Source: Oscillatoria sp. SIO1A7 (lineage in GTDB: Bacteria; Cyanobacteriota; Cyanobacteriia; Cyanobacteriales; Laspinemataceae). From it: 64,000 bases of DNA. A program made the translations under genes and the position numbers. Shown here in pieces: positions 16,156 through 24,757 of the stretch (position 1 is the first letter of the stretch; every line of letters starts with the position of its first letter). The notes below the pieces were generated by a model. The model did not search any database, had not been told where the DNA came from, and saw nothing but the letters and a program-made list of their open reading frames with translations. Where the stretch lies: NCBI GenBank assembly GCA_010672965.1, contig JAAHFN010000006.1:1-64000 (forward strand), read 5' to 3'.

Positions 16156-16292
16156 AATTCCACCGCTGAAGGCAATAAAAAGGTGAAGATGAAAAAAAAT
16201 TCATCTAACTTTAATGTAATTTTAATAAAAATGAATAACAATATATACTATTACGTTAGATCCATTGCACTCAATGCCGTAGAGTAGTGAGG

Positions 16293-16316
16293 GGGGCAGA
16301 CCTTGCCCCTTTTTTT
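16293..16316 (+). terminator. Short hairpin with T run
   Basis: GGGGCA (16293-16298) pairs with TGCCCC (16304-16309) around a 5-base loop, followed by seven T. It has the form of a factor-independent terminator, but no upstream gene is seen on this strand. It may end a short non-coding transcript. Confidence 0.4.
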
Positions 16317-16423
16317 GTCTCTTTTTTGCCCCTCTCAGAAACGAAAGAAACCCGGTTTTTTGGAAAAACCGGGTTTCTGGCTTTTTGGGGAAGAGTCGGC
16401 TTTCTGTTTGTTTACCAACGCCA

Positions 16424-16503
16424 GATCCCCCCAACCCCCCTTTTTAAGGGGCTCAAGACTATTGCCCCCCTTTTTAAGCTTTTTAAGGGGGGTTGGGGGG
16501 ATC
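16424..16503. repeat. GATCCCCCCAACCCCCCTT inverted-repeat element
   Basis: Ends GATCCCCCCAACCCCCCTTT and its complement. Other copies lie in frame inside the glycosyltransferase (42903-42981), split by a MITE at 61238-61470, and partially at 12930 and 13090. It follows a hairpin with arms AAACCCGGTTTTT and AAAAACCGGGTTT (16347-16377), another dispersed family. Confidence 0.75.
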
Positions 16504-16646
16504 GTTCCCTGCAGGAAATAGGCGTTGGTGTTGTTGTAAAAACCCGTTTTATGGCCTTTTTTCCGCAAAACATGGGTTTTTTTAAGGGTTTTAGCTATCT
16601 AGCAAATTGTATGAAATTAAGTTTGTAACTTTTTTTGTAAAAAGAC

Positions 16647-16674
16647 TTTACAATATAAAAAGTGATGCTATACT
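16647..16674 (+). promoter_or_regulatory. Putative sigma-70 type promoter for the 74-residue gene
   Basis: TTTACA (16647-16652) and TATACT (16669-16674, preceded by TGC as in an extended -10 box) are 16 bases apart. The leader contains a small hairpin GGGGG-CATTTAAA-CCCCC (about 16693-16710) before the ATG at 16732. Confidence 0.55.
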
Positions 16675-16731
16675 AAAAATATCGAAGAAAAAGGGGGCAT
16701 TTAAACCCCCGTTACTAGCCAAAAAAGTAAA

Positions 16732-16956
16732 ATGTCAAATTCTAACTGGTTGGATAGTTTAATTCTCAATCCGGACAGCGATCGCTCTGTCGGTCGCAAC
16801 CTGAGCCGCGAAGAGCTTTTTGTCTTAGCGTGGTTTATGTTCAACCAAAAGGACCGCACTTTCGAGAATATGGCTCGGGAATGCAAGCTCAGCGAGGAGC
16901 AGTGCCAGGGCGCTCTGCAAGAGTTGATTCGCGCGGAGATAATTCGCTTCCGCTAA
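16732..16956 (+). CDS. Small helical protein of unknown function
   Basis: 74 residues: MSNSNWLDSLILNPDS, then LSREELFVLAWFMFNQKD and a C-terminal ECKLSEEQCQGALQELIRAE. The last 35 residues could form a winged-helix-like or helix-turn-helix fold, which is a guess from the pattern of helices. No cysteine pair, signal peptide or membrane segment. It is a complete unit: promoter at 16647, leader hairpin, and a strong terminator 21 bases after the stop. I do not know its function. Confidence 0.65.
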   Translation: MSNSNWLDSLILNPDSDRSVGRNLSREELFVLAWFMFNQKDRTFENMARECKLSEEQCQGALQELIRAEIIRFR

Positions 16957-16977
16957 GCGGGCCAATTTGACCCAATA

Positions 16978-17003
16978 CGGGCTCCCCTCGGAGCCCGGTT
17001 TTT
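16978..17003 (+). terminator. Factor-independent terminator of the 74-residue gene
   Basis: Perfect 8-base stem CGGGCTCC / GGAGCCCG with a 4-base loop, followed by G and five T. It begins 21 bases after the stop codon of the small gene. Confidence 0.8.
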
Positions 17004-17029
17004 CGCTCATACATTATTATATAGCGTGC

Positions 17030-17185
17030 CCCAGACAAACCGGGGCGATCGCGTTGGCGGAGCCTGCGCGCCTTAGGCGCATAGCGTCTGGGCCCCTGAT
17101 AATCGCGGGGGGATTGCCCCTACCCTTTACACAAGTGTAGAAAAAACTTGTAGGGGCACCGCCCTTACAGGTTGCCCCGTGCCCC
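17030..17185. repeat. Dispersed element containing the gcgcgccttaggcgcat motif
   Basis: Contains GGCGGAGCCTGCGCGCCTTA and a GTAGGGGC-type end. In reverse orientation the same series of blocks (GTAGGGGCAATCCCCCCGCG ... CGCCTAAGGCGCGCAGGCT) appears at about 45350-45430 and 49165-49250. Confidence 0.65.
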
Positions 17186-17191
17186 CCATCT

Positions 17192-20100
17192 TCATTCTTC
17201 GCCTTTCGCCTTTCCCTTGGCGGCAAGCCATTTTTCGATTAAGGCTTGATGGCGCTTACTTTCAGATCGCTTTAAATATTCTATGGCAATGCGACCCGCC
17301 GCCGGATTTTGCGAACATTCCTCTAAAAGTAAGTCCAAGGTTTGCTGAAGTTGCAGTCTTTCCGAGCGTTGGCTGGCTATAGCTCCTACTGCTATATTCG
17401 CTCCCAAAAAGCCTAGGGTTGGCGGCACAAAAGGAATCCACCAACAGGCCAGAAAAGCGAGATAGGAACCAACCGAAAGAGTCGCCCCGGCAATAAAAAT
17501 AATTAAAATCAATTTGCCCTGAGAATGCCAGTATCGCCAGCTAAGAGTCACTCCCAACCACGACCAAACGGCTGTCCACAACCATTCCACCAGATCCGGC
17601 CAAACTCGAATTAAAGGGCTGCGTCCGTCTAGAGCCGCACTGAGAAATTGGCTTACAAAATTAGCGTGTAACTCAACGCTAGAAATTTCATGTGGAAGTT
17701 TGAAGGGGGAATAATTGCTGTAAGGCGTCTCTAAGAAATTGTGGGTGCTTTTGGCAGTAGTGCCAATTAGAACGATGCGATCGCGCACTAGCTCTGGAAC
17801 GACCCGTTCCTCCAGTACGTCAATCGCCGATACCATAGTAAAACTATCCTGGGTTTGACGAAAATTAGCCAGCATTTGGTAGCCCCCAATGCCCAACCTC
17901 ACATACCCCCCATAGGTCTTATCACTAGAATATAAAGGTTGAATTATACTCTGACCTAACTGATGGCGATCGTTGGGCAGTCTTTGAACCGTAATTCCTT
18001 CTGCCTTCAGATACATCAAAGCCAGCTTAGCAGAAAAGCTTAAAACTATCTCTTCTTTTCCACGAATTACAGAAACTACATTTCGTCTTATTTTTCCATC
18101 TATGTCATCGATTGTATCGCTAAAACCTACACGGTTGTCTTCGCTGAGTATGGGTGGGGGTAGAATTCTATCTCCTAAAATGCTCTGAACGCCAATTAAG
18201 TTAGGCATAGTAGCAAATGCCTGCTGTAGCTCGGCATGACCGTATCCTACTGGCCATTCTCGAAAAAAGTTCAGGCCAATAACGCGGGGTTTATGAGCTT
18301 GCAGCTTTCTTAGCAGGTCTGCCATTACTCCATCACTAATAGGCCATTCACCAATCCCGCGCAAGTCCTCATCATCAATTGCCACAATAACCACTCTTTC
18401 CTCCGGCGCTTCTAGAGGTCGCGCTTGAAACAGTTTGTCTAGAGCTGCCAACTCCCAAGACTGCAATACTCCAGTAGAGCGCAATGCCAGCACGAAGCCA
18501 GCAACGCTAAGACTCATCAAAAATGTCCATAATTTGCCAGCTTTTTGCTTTCCGGGTTGCTTGGCTTGCTGTCGCGCATCTGCCAAAAGTTGATTTCCTT
18601 GTTCTATGATTTTCTTCGCCTGCCTCTCCGCATCCAGAGTCATTTGCGCTTCCATCTTTTCCAGCTTTTCTCGCTGCTGCAGGTCTGCACTCGCCTGAAT
18701 AAAATAGCGTTCCATAGAGCTGAGTTCTTGGTTGCGCTGTTGCCGCCAGCCTTCCGCTTCGGCGAGGAAGTAGCCCCGCAAGAGTGCCCCTTCGTCCCGA
18801 TCGCTCTCTTCCCATTGCCGCACCAACACCCGCAATCGCTCCTGCCAAGTTCTAAAGCTGCGATTGTTCTCAATCCACTCTTGCAGCCTTGCCCATTTAC
18901 TAATCAAAGCTTCGTGGATAATTTCTACGGAATTGTTGGCTGGGTTTTGCTCTAAATTTCTCCCCCGAAACGGAGCGGAAATCTCCCGACCTCCGGTGAC
19001 GACTAAGCGAGCATCGGCCAGCTTTTTGACCAAATTCCAATTATCCGCGCCGACTTCATCCGCCGTCGCCACTCGGCGCATATCTTCCGTTCCCTCGCCG
19101 GGATGGACGAGCTGGATAAAAATTCGCCTCGCTCGCTGCCTTTCTTCCGGGGTTAGTTGCTCGAAGGTGCGATCGGCGTGCTTGGCCAGCGCCTGAGTCA
19201 CGCCGCCAATTTCGTCGTAAGCGGCATTGGTCAGAGTGGTATTGTTAAAAGCCGCAGCGCGCATTTTTTGCCATAACTGCTCTAGGGCAAATTCGAGCAA
19301 AGGCAAGTTGCCCGGTTGGTTTCTAATTTCTTCTAGGATTCTTTCGGTCAGTCCTTCTTCTATTGTCACCCCCAGTTGCTCTGCCGGAGAAGCGATCGCC
19401 TCTTGCAATTCTTCTTCGTTCATCGGCGGCAGGCTTAGGACATGGTGCTGGAGGGCATCGGCAAAGGGACGATAAGATAGCGCTTGCCCGAAAAAATCCG
19501 CTCGCAAAGTCAGCAATAATTTAAAAGAGTCGTTAGAGGAATCGGCAAGAGCGATCGCTTCCAGCAGCCGATCCAGAAAACTCTCTCGCTCTTGCTGGTT
19601 CGGGCAGAGGGCGAAGAGTTCCTCAAACTGGTCGATAACCAGCAGCAGCTTTTTGCCCGGATTGTCTTTTAAAAATTTTGCCAATCGCCCTTGAAACGAA
19701 CGGGGGAGCGATCGCGGGAGCCGCCGCAGTTCCCCGGCCAATTGCTGGATTTGCCGATAGCGATCTATTTGGGAAATTGCCTGGGAAATTGGCGGCGAAC
19801 CCAGAGAAAGCATTGCCCCAGCCAGAGCGATAAAAGGTTTATCCCCCGGACGAAAGGAGATAATTTGCCAAGGGGACCCTATGCCCTCCGGACAGGCTTC
19901 GCCTACGACAGGCTCAGGGCGAACGGGGGAATTGGAGACAGGGGGTCCAACGACCGGCTCAGGACGAACGGGGAGTCCTATGCCCTCCGGGCAGGCTTCG
20001 CCGAAGCCTAAGATCGCCGTTCGGGCTGAGTTTGCGTAGGACGGGCGTCCCGCCTGTCCTTCTACCGTTTCTGGGACAGGCGGGACGCCCGTCCTACGGG

Positions 20101-21499
20101 GAGGAGAATTGTTTGCGTAGGACGGGCGTCCCGCCTGTCCTTCCGCGCCTCCTCGTCGCAATTCGGGAACGAGACCGGCAAAAACGACGCTGGATTTCCC
20201 CATTCCCGAAGCGCCGACGAGGGCTACTAGAGATTTTGTCGCGACTGCTTCGACCAGTTCCGAGCGAACAAATTCTTCGCGTCCCCGGAAAAAGCGGGCG
20301 TCTTCTTCCCGGAAAGCAAACAATCCTTTATAAGGACAAATTTCTGTGGGTCGCCGTCCCAAGTCCGACCATATCGGCGCTGGGGCGGCGGCGTTTTGAC
20401 AAAGAACCGGGAGCCAACTGCTACAGGGAAAGAGATCTTCTAAACCGTCGAGCTTTTGGCGCGCTTCTCGCACGGCCATAGCTAAGGATTTTCCCCCGGC
20501 AAAGGCGGCTAGAAAATATTGCAAAAATCGCTTGGCTACTCCGTCGTGGACGGGTTCGCGCATGGCAAGGATTTGGGGAATTTGCAATTCTTCCAGTTCC
20601 CGCACTAATCCCAATCCGTCGCAAGAGTTAAAAATCGCTATTTGCAAGCCGCTGTCTATGGCTTTTTGCAAGGCATGTTTTAAGTCAGCGATCGCCAGAT
20701 ATTCCGGCGAGTCTTGTTCGTTAATATTTTCGTTGATATAAATCCGCCCCGCAGCTCCCCGAGTTTCGCTATGGCCGCCAAAAAAGATAATGTCCCAAGG
20801 CTTTGCCCACAATTCATCGTTAATCTCCGAACGCAGGGGCTGTTCCAGAACTGTCAGCTCTGCATCGGGCAATTTCTGCAAAATTCCCAAGTCTTCTTCG
20901 ATGCTAATTCCCTGACTGTTTCCTAAAATAGCCAAGATTCTGACTCGCTCCCGAAGCGTCGGCGTTTTGGGTCGCGCCGGTTTCGAGGATTCGGGAGAAC
21001 TCAAGACTATTTCTATAGCGCGATCGCTTTCTATTAATTCCCACAAATGCCAGGGAATACGCCGCAAATCTACCAGAGTTTCTGGGTTTGAATGGCGCAG
21101 GCGCAGCAGCACTTGCACCGGCTGCTTCTCTGCTTGCTGCGATCGCTCCGACTTATCCGATAAACTCGCCGATCGCAGCCATTGTTCTCGAATTGGCGAA
21201 AAGCTATAGTGCTTCAACCAGTTATTAAGCGATCGTCTTACTCTGTCTGCTTTTTCGAGGCATTCCCGGGTAGAGACTTGGGTTTTTTGGGCTTTTGGGG
21301 TTTTAATTCTGCCCCTTTTAGCCAGCCAGCGGCTATATTCTTCCTGCCATTCCCGATAAAAATGGAGCAACTCCGGGTGCGGCGGCAATTTAGCGACAGT
21401 TTCCGAATCGGGAGATTTTCCTTCTTCGCCAATTTTCAGGGTTGCTTCAAACCCTTGCTCTAGGTCGCCATTGAGTTCTAGGACAAATAGTTGATTCAT
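17192..21499 (-). CDS. CHAT-STAND-CHASE2 multidomain signalling protein
   Basis: 1435 residues. N-terminal region with a CHAT (caspase-like) protease domain whose dyad is visible: H243 in FFGGHSET and C293 in IFNSCDGLGL. Then an nSTAND1-type P-loop NTPase (GREEF, Walker A GASGMGKSS about 428-436, Walker B LLLVIDQFEEL about 620) and a helical, coiled region. A membrane helix near 986 precedes an extracytoplasmic CHASE2 sensor (about 1000-1300), three to four C-terminal membrane helices and a short cytoplasmic tail. The likely role is sensing outside the cell and switching a protease inside; this is inferred from the domains. I chose the inner ATG because the 25 codons before it are translated minisatellite. 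A repeat-encoded block of about 92 residues splits the NTPase just after Walker A. DUF1822 and sigma-like genes lie upstream on the same strand. Confidence 0.88.
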   Translation of the reverse strand: MNQLFVLELNGDLEQGFEATLKIGEEGKSPDSETVAKLPPHPELLHFYREWQEEYSRWLAKRGRIKTPKAQKTQVSTRECLEKADRVRRSLNNWLKHYSFSPIREQWLRSASLSDKSERSQQAEKQPVQVLLRLRHSNPETLVDLRRIPWHLWELIESDRAIEIVLSSPESSKPARPKTPTLRERVRILAILGNSQGISIEEDLGILQKLPDAELTVLEQPLRSEINDELWAKPWDIIFFGGHSETRGAAGRIYINENINEQDSPEYLAIADLKHALQKAIDSGLQIAIFNSCDGLGLVRELEELQIPQILAMREPVHDGVAKRFLQYFLAAFAGGKSLAMAVREARQKLDGLEDLFPCSSWLPVLCQNAAAPAPIWSDLGRRPTEICPYKGLFAFREEDARFFRGREEFVRSELVEAVATKSLVALVGASGMGKSSVVFAGLVPELRRGGAEGQAGRPSYANNSPPRRTGVPPVPETVEGQAGRPSYANSARTAILGFGEACPEGIGLPVRPEPVVGPPVSNSPVRPEPVVGEACPEGIGSPWQIISFRPGDKPFIALAGAMLSLGSPPISQAISQIDRYRQIQQLAGELRRLPRSLPRSFQGRLAKFLKDNPGKKLLLVIDQFEELFALCPNQQERESFLDRLLEAIALADSSNDSFKLLLTLRADFFGQALSYRPFADALQHHVLSLPPMNEEELQEAIASPAEQLGVTIEEGLTERILEEIRNQPGNLPLLEFALEQLWQKMRAAAFNNTTLTNAAYDEIGGVTQALAKHADRTFEQLTPEERQRARRIFIQLVHPGEGTEDMRRVATADEVGADNWNLVKKLADARLVVTGGREISAPFRGRNLEQNPANNSVEIIHEALISKWARLQEWIENNRSFRTWQERLRVLVRQWEESDRDEGALLRGYFLAEAEGWRQQRNQELSSMERYFIQASADLQQREKLEKMEAQMTLDAERQAKKIIEQGNQLLADARQQAKQPGKQKAGKLWTFLMSLSVAGFVLALRSTGVLQSWELAALDKLFQARPLEAPEERVVIVAIDDEDLRGIGEWPISDGVMADLLRKLQAHKPRVIGLNFFREWPVGYGHAELQQAFATMPNLIGVQSILGDRILPPPILSEDNRVGFSDTIDDIDGKIRRNVVSVIRGKEEIVLSFSAKLALMYLKAEGITVQRLPNDRHQLGQSIIQPLYSSDKTYGGYVRLGIGGYQMLANFRQTQDSFTMVSAIDVLEERVVPELVRDRIVLIGTTAKSTHNFLETPYSNYSPFKLPHEISSVELHANFVSQFLSAALDGRSPLIRVWPDLVEWLWTAVWSWLGVTLSWRYWHSQGKLILIIFIAGATLSVGSYLAFLACWWIPFVPPTLGFLGANIAVGAIASQRSERLQLQQTLDLLLEECSQNPAAGRIAIEYLKRSESKRHQALIEKWLAAKGKAKGEE
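19871..20148 (-). repeat. In-frame insertion of dispersed repeats in the STAND ATPase
   Basis: About 278 bases encoding EGQAGRPSYAN, RRTGVPPV, GEACPEGIG and VRPEPVVG blocks. The DNA is built from two families found between genes: GTAGGACGGGCGTCCCGCCT (also near 51256) and the CCGTTCGGGCTGAG / CTATGCCC...GGCAGGC family (also 37613-37777 and 23690). The flanking protein reads as continuous STAND domain (VPELRR before, WQIISFRPGDKPF after). Confidence 0.85.
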
Positions 21500-21512
21500 A
21501 GCTATTGTTTTA

Positions 21513-21566
21513 GGGTGTGGGGTGTGGGGTGTGGGGTGTGGGGTGTGGGGTGTGGGTGTGGGGTGT
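21513..21566. repeat. GGGTGTG tandem repeat at the start of the CHAT gene
   Basis: About seven copies of the heptamer GGGTGTG in the leader of the minus-strand CHAT-STAND gene, 14 bases upstream of its ATG. A shorter tract of the same repeat resumes after the element at 21567-21694. A change in copy number would alter the leader of this gene. Confidence 0.8.
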
Positions 21567-21694
21567 GGGGGCATTTCAATTTCGTATCTAGCCGCCTAAC
21601 GCCTATAGGCGTAAGCCCCGCCTCCCAGGCGGCTGGCGCGGCTACACAAACTCTCGCCCTCCGGGCTGTCCCGTTACAAAAGTGAAATGCTCCC
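21567..21694. mobile_element. MITE-like element, GGGAGCATTTCA family, copy C
   Basis: Left end GGGGGCATTTCAATTT, right end AAAAGTGAAATGCTCCC, with an internal palindrome around 'acgcctataggcgtaagc'. It interrupts a GGGTGTG repeat, so the target duplication cannot be read reliably. The gap to the next gene (21695-21858) holds more of the heptamer repeat. Confidence 0.7.
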
Positions 21695-21858
21695 GTGGGG
21701 TGTGGGGTGTGGGGTGTAGTGAGCAAGCTTTTGCTTGGGTCTTTGACTATATATAATATAAGTGTCAGGTGCGCTCCTAGCACCCTACAAATTGCTCAAG
21801 TCTCCTTACTCTTGTCCTCCCCACACCCTACACCCTACACCCTACACCCTAATTAAAG

Positions 21859-22200
21859 ATGCCTAGAAGTATCAGCTATCGCGAAGAACTAATTGAGTCG
21901 ATAAAAGATCCTTTAGAGGCTGCTCCTTATATTGAAGCTTGCTTGGAAGAGGGAGACCCAGAAGTCCTGCGGCTAGCGCTTGAAGATGTAACCGAAGCCC
22001 ATCGCCGAACTAGCAAACTTTCCGATCGCGCCCAATTGCTTTACGAGGAATGCGATCGCATGTTGTCGGAGAAAAAAGCAGAAGAAATTTACTGCCTCAA
22101 TGCTTTGCTCAACGAACTCGGATTTCAGCTCGCGGTAACGGCAAAAGAGACCCAAGCAAGTAGCGAAATCGGCAACGGTTATTCTGGCGACGCTCTTTAA
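21859..22200 (+). CDS. Orphan HigA-like addiction-module antidote protein (degenerate)
   Basis: 113 residues. The N-terminus SYREELIESIKDPLEAAPYI, the EEGDPEVLRLALEDV block and the C-terminal LNALLNELGFQLAV fit the ~100-residue antidote family that neutralises HigB/RelE-type toxins and represses its own operon. The helix-turn-helix (normally like LNRESLYRMLSEKGNP) reads QLLYEECDRMLSEKKAE here, so DNA binding is doubtful. No toxin gene is found next to it. It lies on the opposite strand inside the DUF1822-CHAT gap, as if inserted there. It is either a solitary antitoxin or a decaying one. Confidence 0.6.
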   Translation: MPRSISYREELIESIKDPLEAAPYIEACLEEGDPEVLRLALEDVTEAHRRTSKLSDRAQLLYEECDRMLSEKKAEEIYCLNALLNELGFQLAVTAKETQASSEIGNGYSGDAL

Positions 22201-22289
22201 ATAGCCAATCATGTTCCAAGAAACTCGCAATTTTGGCTTGCTATATATGTGGCGTTTGGTGCAAGTTGCGCACCCTACACACTACTAAT

Positions 22290-22332
22290 TCTTCCCCACA
22301 CCCCACACCCCACACCCCACACCCTACACCCT
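22290..22332. repeat. ACACCCC/ACACCCT heptamer repeat
   Basis: About six copies of CCCACAC-type heptamers immediately beyond the stop codon of the DUF1822 gene. Confidence 0.75.
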
Positions 22333-23388
22333 CTAGCTCGTCTCTACGGTAAATTTCTGAACGATCGCCGCTTCCCCGAGAGCGACAGTAATAGTAAAGC
22401 GATCGCCAGGTTCGCCGGTAAACTGCAATTGAATATAGTTGTCCAATTCTCGGGATTCCGTTTCTAAAATAATAGCTCCCGACTCGTCGGCCAAAACCAA
22501 CTTCACTCCCGCTGGCAGATAGGGTTGCCCTTTCCTTTGCCCTTTCTGGGGATGCACCTGAGCCAGCAGCTCGATTTCGGAATTATCGGCCAAAGCGGCG
22601 AGAATAACCAAGGCCAGGGATTCTTGCTCCAGTTGCATTCCCAAGTCGATAGTGCGACCTCGGATAATTGCTAAATCCGGCAAGGCAAAATTGGCGCTTG
22701 AATTGCCGCTTGAATTGCCGCTTAAATTGGCGCTTGAATTGCCTCTAAAATTAGGACTCGAATTGGCGACTCCTCGGCCGAAACCAAAAGCCAGTTCTAT
22801 TTGTTCGGGACTTAGCAATTCTTCTATTGTCTGCCAGCCAGCAGCGATCGCGCCGTCGAACCAGCGTCTCAAGTTAACGGCCAGCCTGCTTTCCTCTCGC
22901 AGTTCGTGCAGGTGAACTAACATACTTTCCAAAGGTTGCAATTGCTCTAGGGGCAGCTCCTCCGTTGCGACGGTTTTGACAAATCCCAAAAGAGTTCCTT
23001 GGCGCAAAGAGTCGTCAATTCTAACTGGCACATAGCCGATTCTATCGTCCATAACTTCTTCTGGAACTCGGCAGATGGCTTCGTTTTGCCGCAGGGGGCG
23101 ACATTCCAAGCGACCCAAACCGGCGATCGCCAAATCCGCCACATCTTCGCAAAGTCGCAGGGCAGGATTCCAGCTATCGCTCCCTGCCAAATTCGTCGAA
23201 ATTTCCATTAAATCCAAATAGTCTTTTACCGCCAAAACGGCCAAAGTATTAAAATAGACTTGCTCTCGCTTGCGATCGTTGGCAATGGGTCTGCTCGCAT
23301 CATGGGCTAGGCGTCGCGCAGAAGAGGCGATCGGCAGCCACAAAGATTTTTCTCCGTTTTCGGTTTGATTTTCATTACTATAAGCCAC
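22333..23388 (-). CDS. DUF1822 family protein
   Basis: 351 residues. The N-terminal half (LWLPIASSARRLAHDASRPI, ... VYFNTLAVLAVKDYLDLMEI) and the C-terminal beta-rich half (LPAGVKLVLADESGAIILETESRELDNYI) follow the DUF1822 pattern known almost only from cyanobacteria. The biochemical role is unknown. An Asn/Ser-rich insert (NSSANLSGNSSGNSSANF, about residues 215-240) is encoded by short repeats. No signal peptide, so probably cytoplasmic. In cyanobacteria DUF1822 genes commonly lie between a sigma-like gene and a CHASE2 gene; here the same order holds, with 488 bases of repeats on one side and an antitoxin on the other. Confidence 0.8.
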   Translation of the reverse strand: MAYSNENQTENGEKSLWLPIASSARRLAHDASRPIANDRKREQVYFNTLAVLAVKDYLDLMEISTNLAGSDSWNPALRLCEDVADLAIAGLGRLECRPLRQNEAICRVPEEVMDDRIGYVPVRIDDSLRQGTLLGFVKTVATEELPLEQLQPLESMLVHLHELREESRLAVNLRRWFDGAIAAGWQTIEELLSPEQIELAFGFGRGVANSSPNFRGNSSANLSGNSSGNSSANFALPDLAIIRGRTIDLGMQLEQESLALVILAALADNSEIELLAQVHPQKGQRKGQPYLPAGVKLVLADESGAIILETESRELDNYIQLQFTGEPGDRFTITVALGEAAIVQKFTVETS

Positions 23389-23416
23389 TATCGATCTCCT
23401 TTACTCTCACAAGATT

Positions 23417-23506
23417 AGGACTTACGCAACTTGTCGGATCGAACTCTATATATAGGTTCTGGTGCGCGGTGCGACACCCTACAAACAGCGTCTATGCGTA
23501 AGTCCT
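23417..23506. repeat. AGGACTTACGCA-family element
   Basis: Ends AGGACTTACGCAACTTG and TATGCGTAAGTCCT. Together with the following 23507-23876 it fills the gap between the sigma-like and DUF1822 genes. That remainder contains a piece of the CCGTTCGGGCTGAG family (about 23680-23765) and a CTCTGCTG repeat, and no gene. Confidence 0.7.
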
Positions 23507-23876
23507 AAAGATTTAAGTAGGGGCGTAGGCGGAGCCTGCCCAAGGAGGGCATATGGCATTCGCCCGGAAGTTTTGCTTGTAGGGGCAATTCCCAATTCCG
23601 CTCTTCCCAAGAAAGCTCTGCTGCTCTGCTGCTCTGCTGCTCTCGCCTTTAGGGACTTGCAAGTTAATAATGTACCGGTTCAAGGGCTATGTCCCGGAGG
23701 GCAGGCTGCGCCTACGACTCCGCGAGCGCCCGAACGGCGGCGATCGTCCGCGATCGCCCGAACGGTGACGGTCAAAGAACGCTCTTGGACTGGTACTAAA
23801 TTTGCTGCGCAAGTCCCTTAGCTGACTGCTGAGAGCTGACCGCTGACCGCTATGAATTCCCAATCCCCAATCCTTA

Positions 23877-24578
23877 TCAATAACCTTCATGGGTGACAAA
23901 TTCTTGCAATCGGGGCTTGCACTGACGCCGGTAAAAACTGTGAATCGTCGGTCGAGGCAGGTTAAATTCTGCAGCCAGATTATCCCAAGTCGTCTCCGGT
24001 GGCAGGCGGCGCAAAATGAGAACTTGGCAATTTACTTGGGGACAATTTCTGACATGAATGCGGCGCAAATCTCCAGTATCGTCGGCTTCCGCCCATTCCC
24101 TAATTGCTTCCTCTAAAGGTTGCAGCTCGGCGGGGGGCGGAGCGGGCAGATCCTCGGCGGGATTAATCCTTTCGCCAGATTCGCTTACCAACTCGATCGC
24201 TCTTCTCGATCGCTCCTTCGCCTCCTTGCGCCGCAAATCTTTAAGGCAACCTTTGAGATAGTTATTCAGCCAAGTAGTGACGCTAGCTATCTCGGGGTCG
24301 TAGGCTTTGTGGGCGGTAATCGCTTCGCAGAGATTCCGGGCTAAATAGAGCCAGGTTTGTTGCAGGGCGTCTTCATAGTAAGGCACGTTTTCCCACCATA
24401 ACTTGCGCGATCGCGCGATCGCTCGCACCAGCTTATCCAAGCATCTCTGGCGATCGATTGTCTTCGGCGGATACTGGCAAGCAGATGCCGCCAACTCTTG
24501 AAACTGATTTTTATTTGGACTTGCATTTCGGTTTGGATTTCGGTTTGAAATTGGGTTTTCGTTCGGGCTCTTATTCAT
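23877..24578 (-). CDS. Sigma-70-like protein
   Basis: 233 residues. The middle part (YYEDALQQTWLYLARNLCE, ... YDPEIASVTTWLNNYLKGCLKDLRR) follows a sigma-70 region 2 pattern. The C-terminal part (LPPETTWDNLAAEFNLPRP followed by TIHSFYRRQCKPRL) looks like a region-4-type helix-turn-helix. The first 25 residues are an Asn/Pro/Lys-rich repeat encoded by 'aaatccgaaacc'-like DNA. It would direct RNA polymerase or bind DNA. It is the first gene of the sigma-like/DUF1822/CHAT-STAND-CHASE2 set on this strand, which suggests its activity is linked to that sensor. True sigma activity is inferred. Confidence 0.72.
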   Translation of the reverse strand: MNKSPNENPISNRNPNRNASPNKNQFQELAASACQYPPKTIDRQRCLDKLVRAIARSRKLWWENVPYYEDALQQTWLYLARNLCEAITAHKAYDPEIASVTTWLNNYLKGCLKDLRRKEAKERSRRAIELVSESGERINPAEDLPAPPPAELQPLEEAIREWAEADDTGDLRRIHVRNCPQVNCQVLILRRLPPETTWDNLAAEFNLPRPTIHSFYRRQCKPRLQEFVTHEGY

Positions 24579-24642
24579 AGGCTGTTTGTCCCATCCCTAC
24601 GACCTTGGCAACGCGAGCCAGAGCTAGACCAATATAGTGGTC

Positions 24643-24757
24643 ATATCAAATCCGGTTAATTACCCATAAATGCCGTGTCCCCGTGCCCGCCCCAGACCAA
24701 CCGGAGCGGGTACGGGGACACCTACAAATATTGTAACTGTTGAACCGGATTTGATAT
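24643..24757. repeat. Inverted-repeat element with ATATCAAATCCGGTT ends
   Basis: Ends ATATCAAATCCGGTT and its perfect complement (24643-24657, 24743-24757). An inner stem pairs GTGTCCCCGTGCCCGC with GCGGGTACGGGGACAC. A partial relative lies at about 49255-49316. The rest of 24579-24899 shows no gene. Confidence 0.75.
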
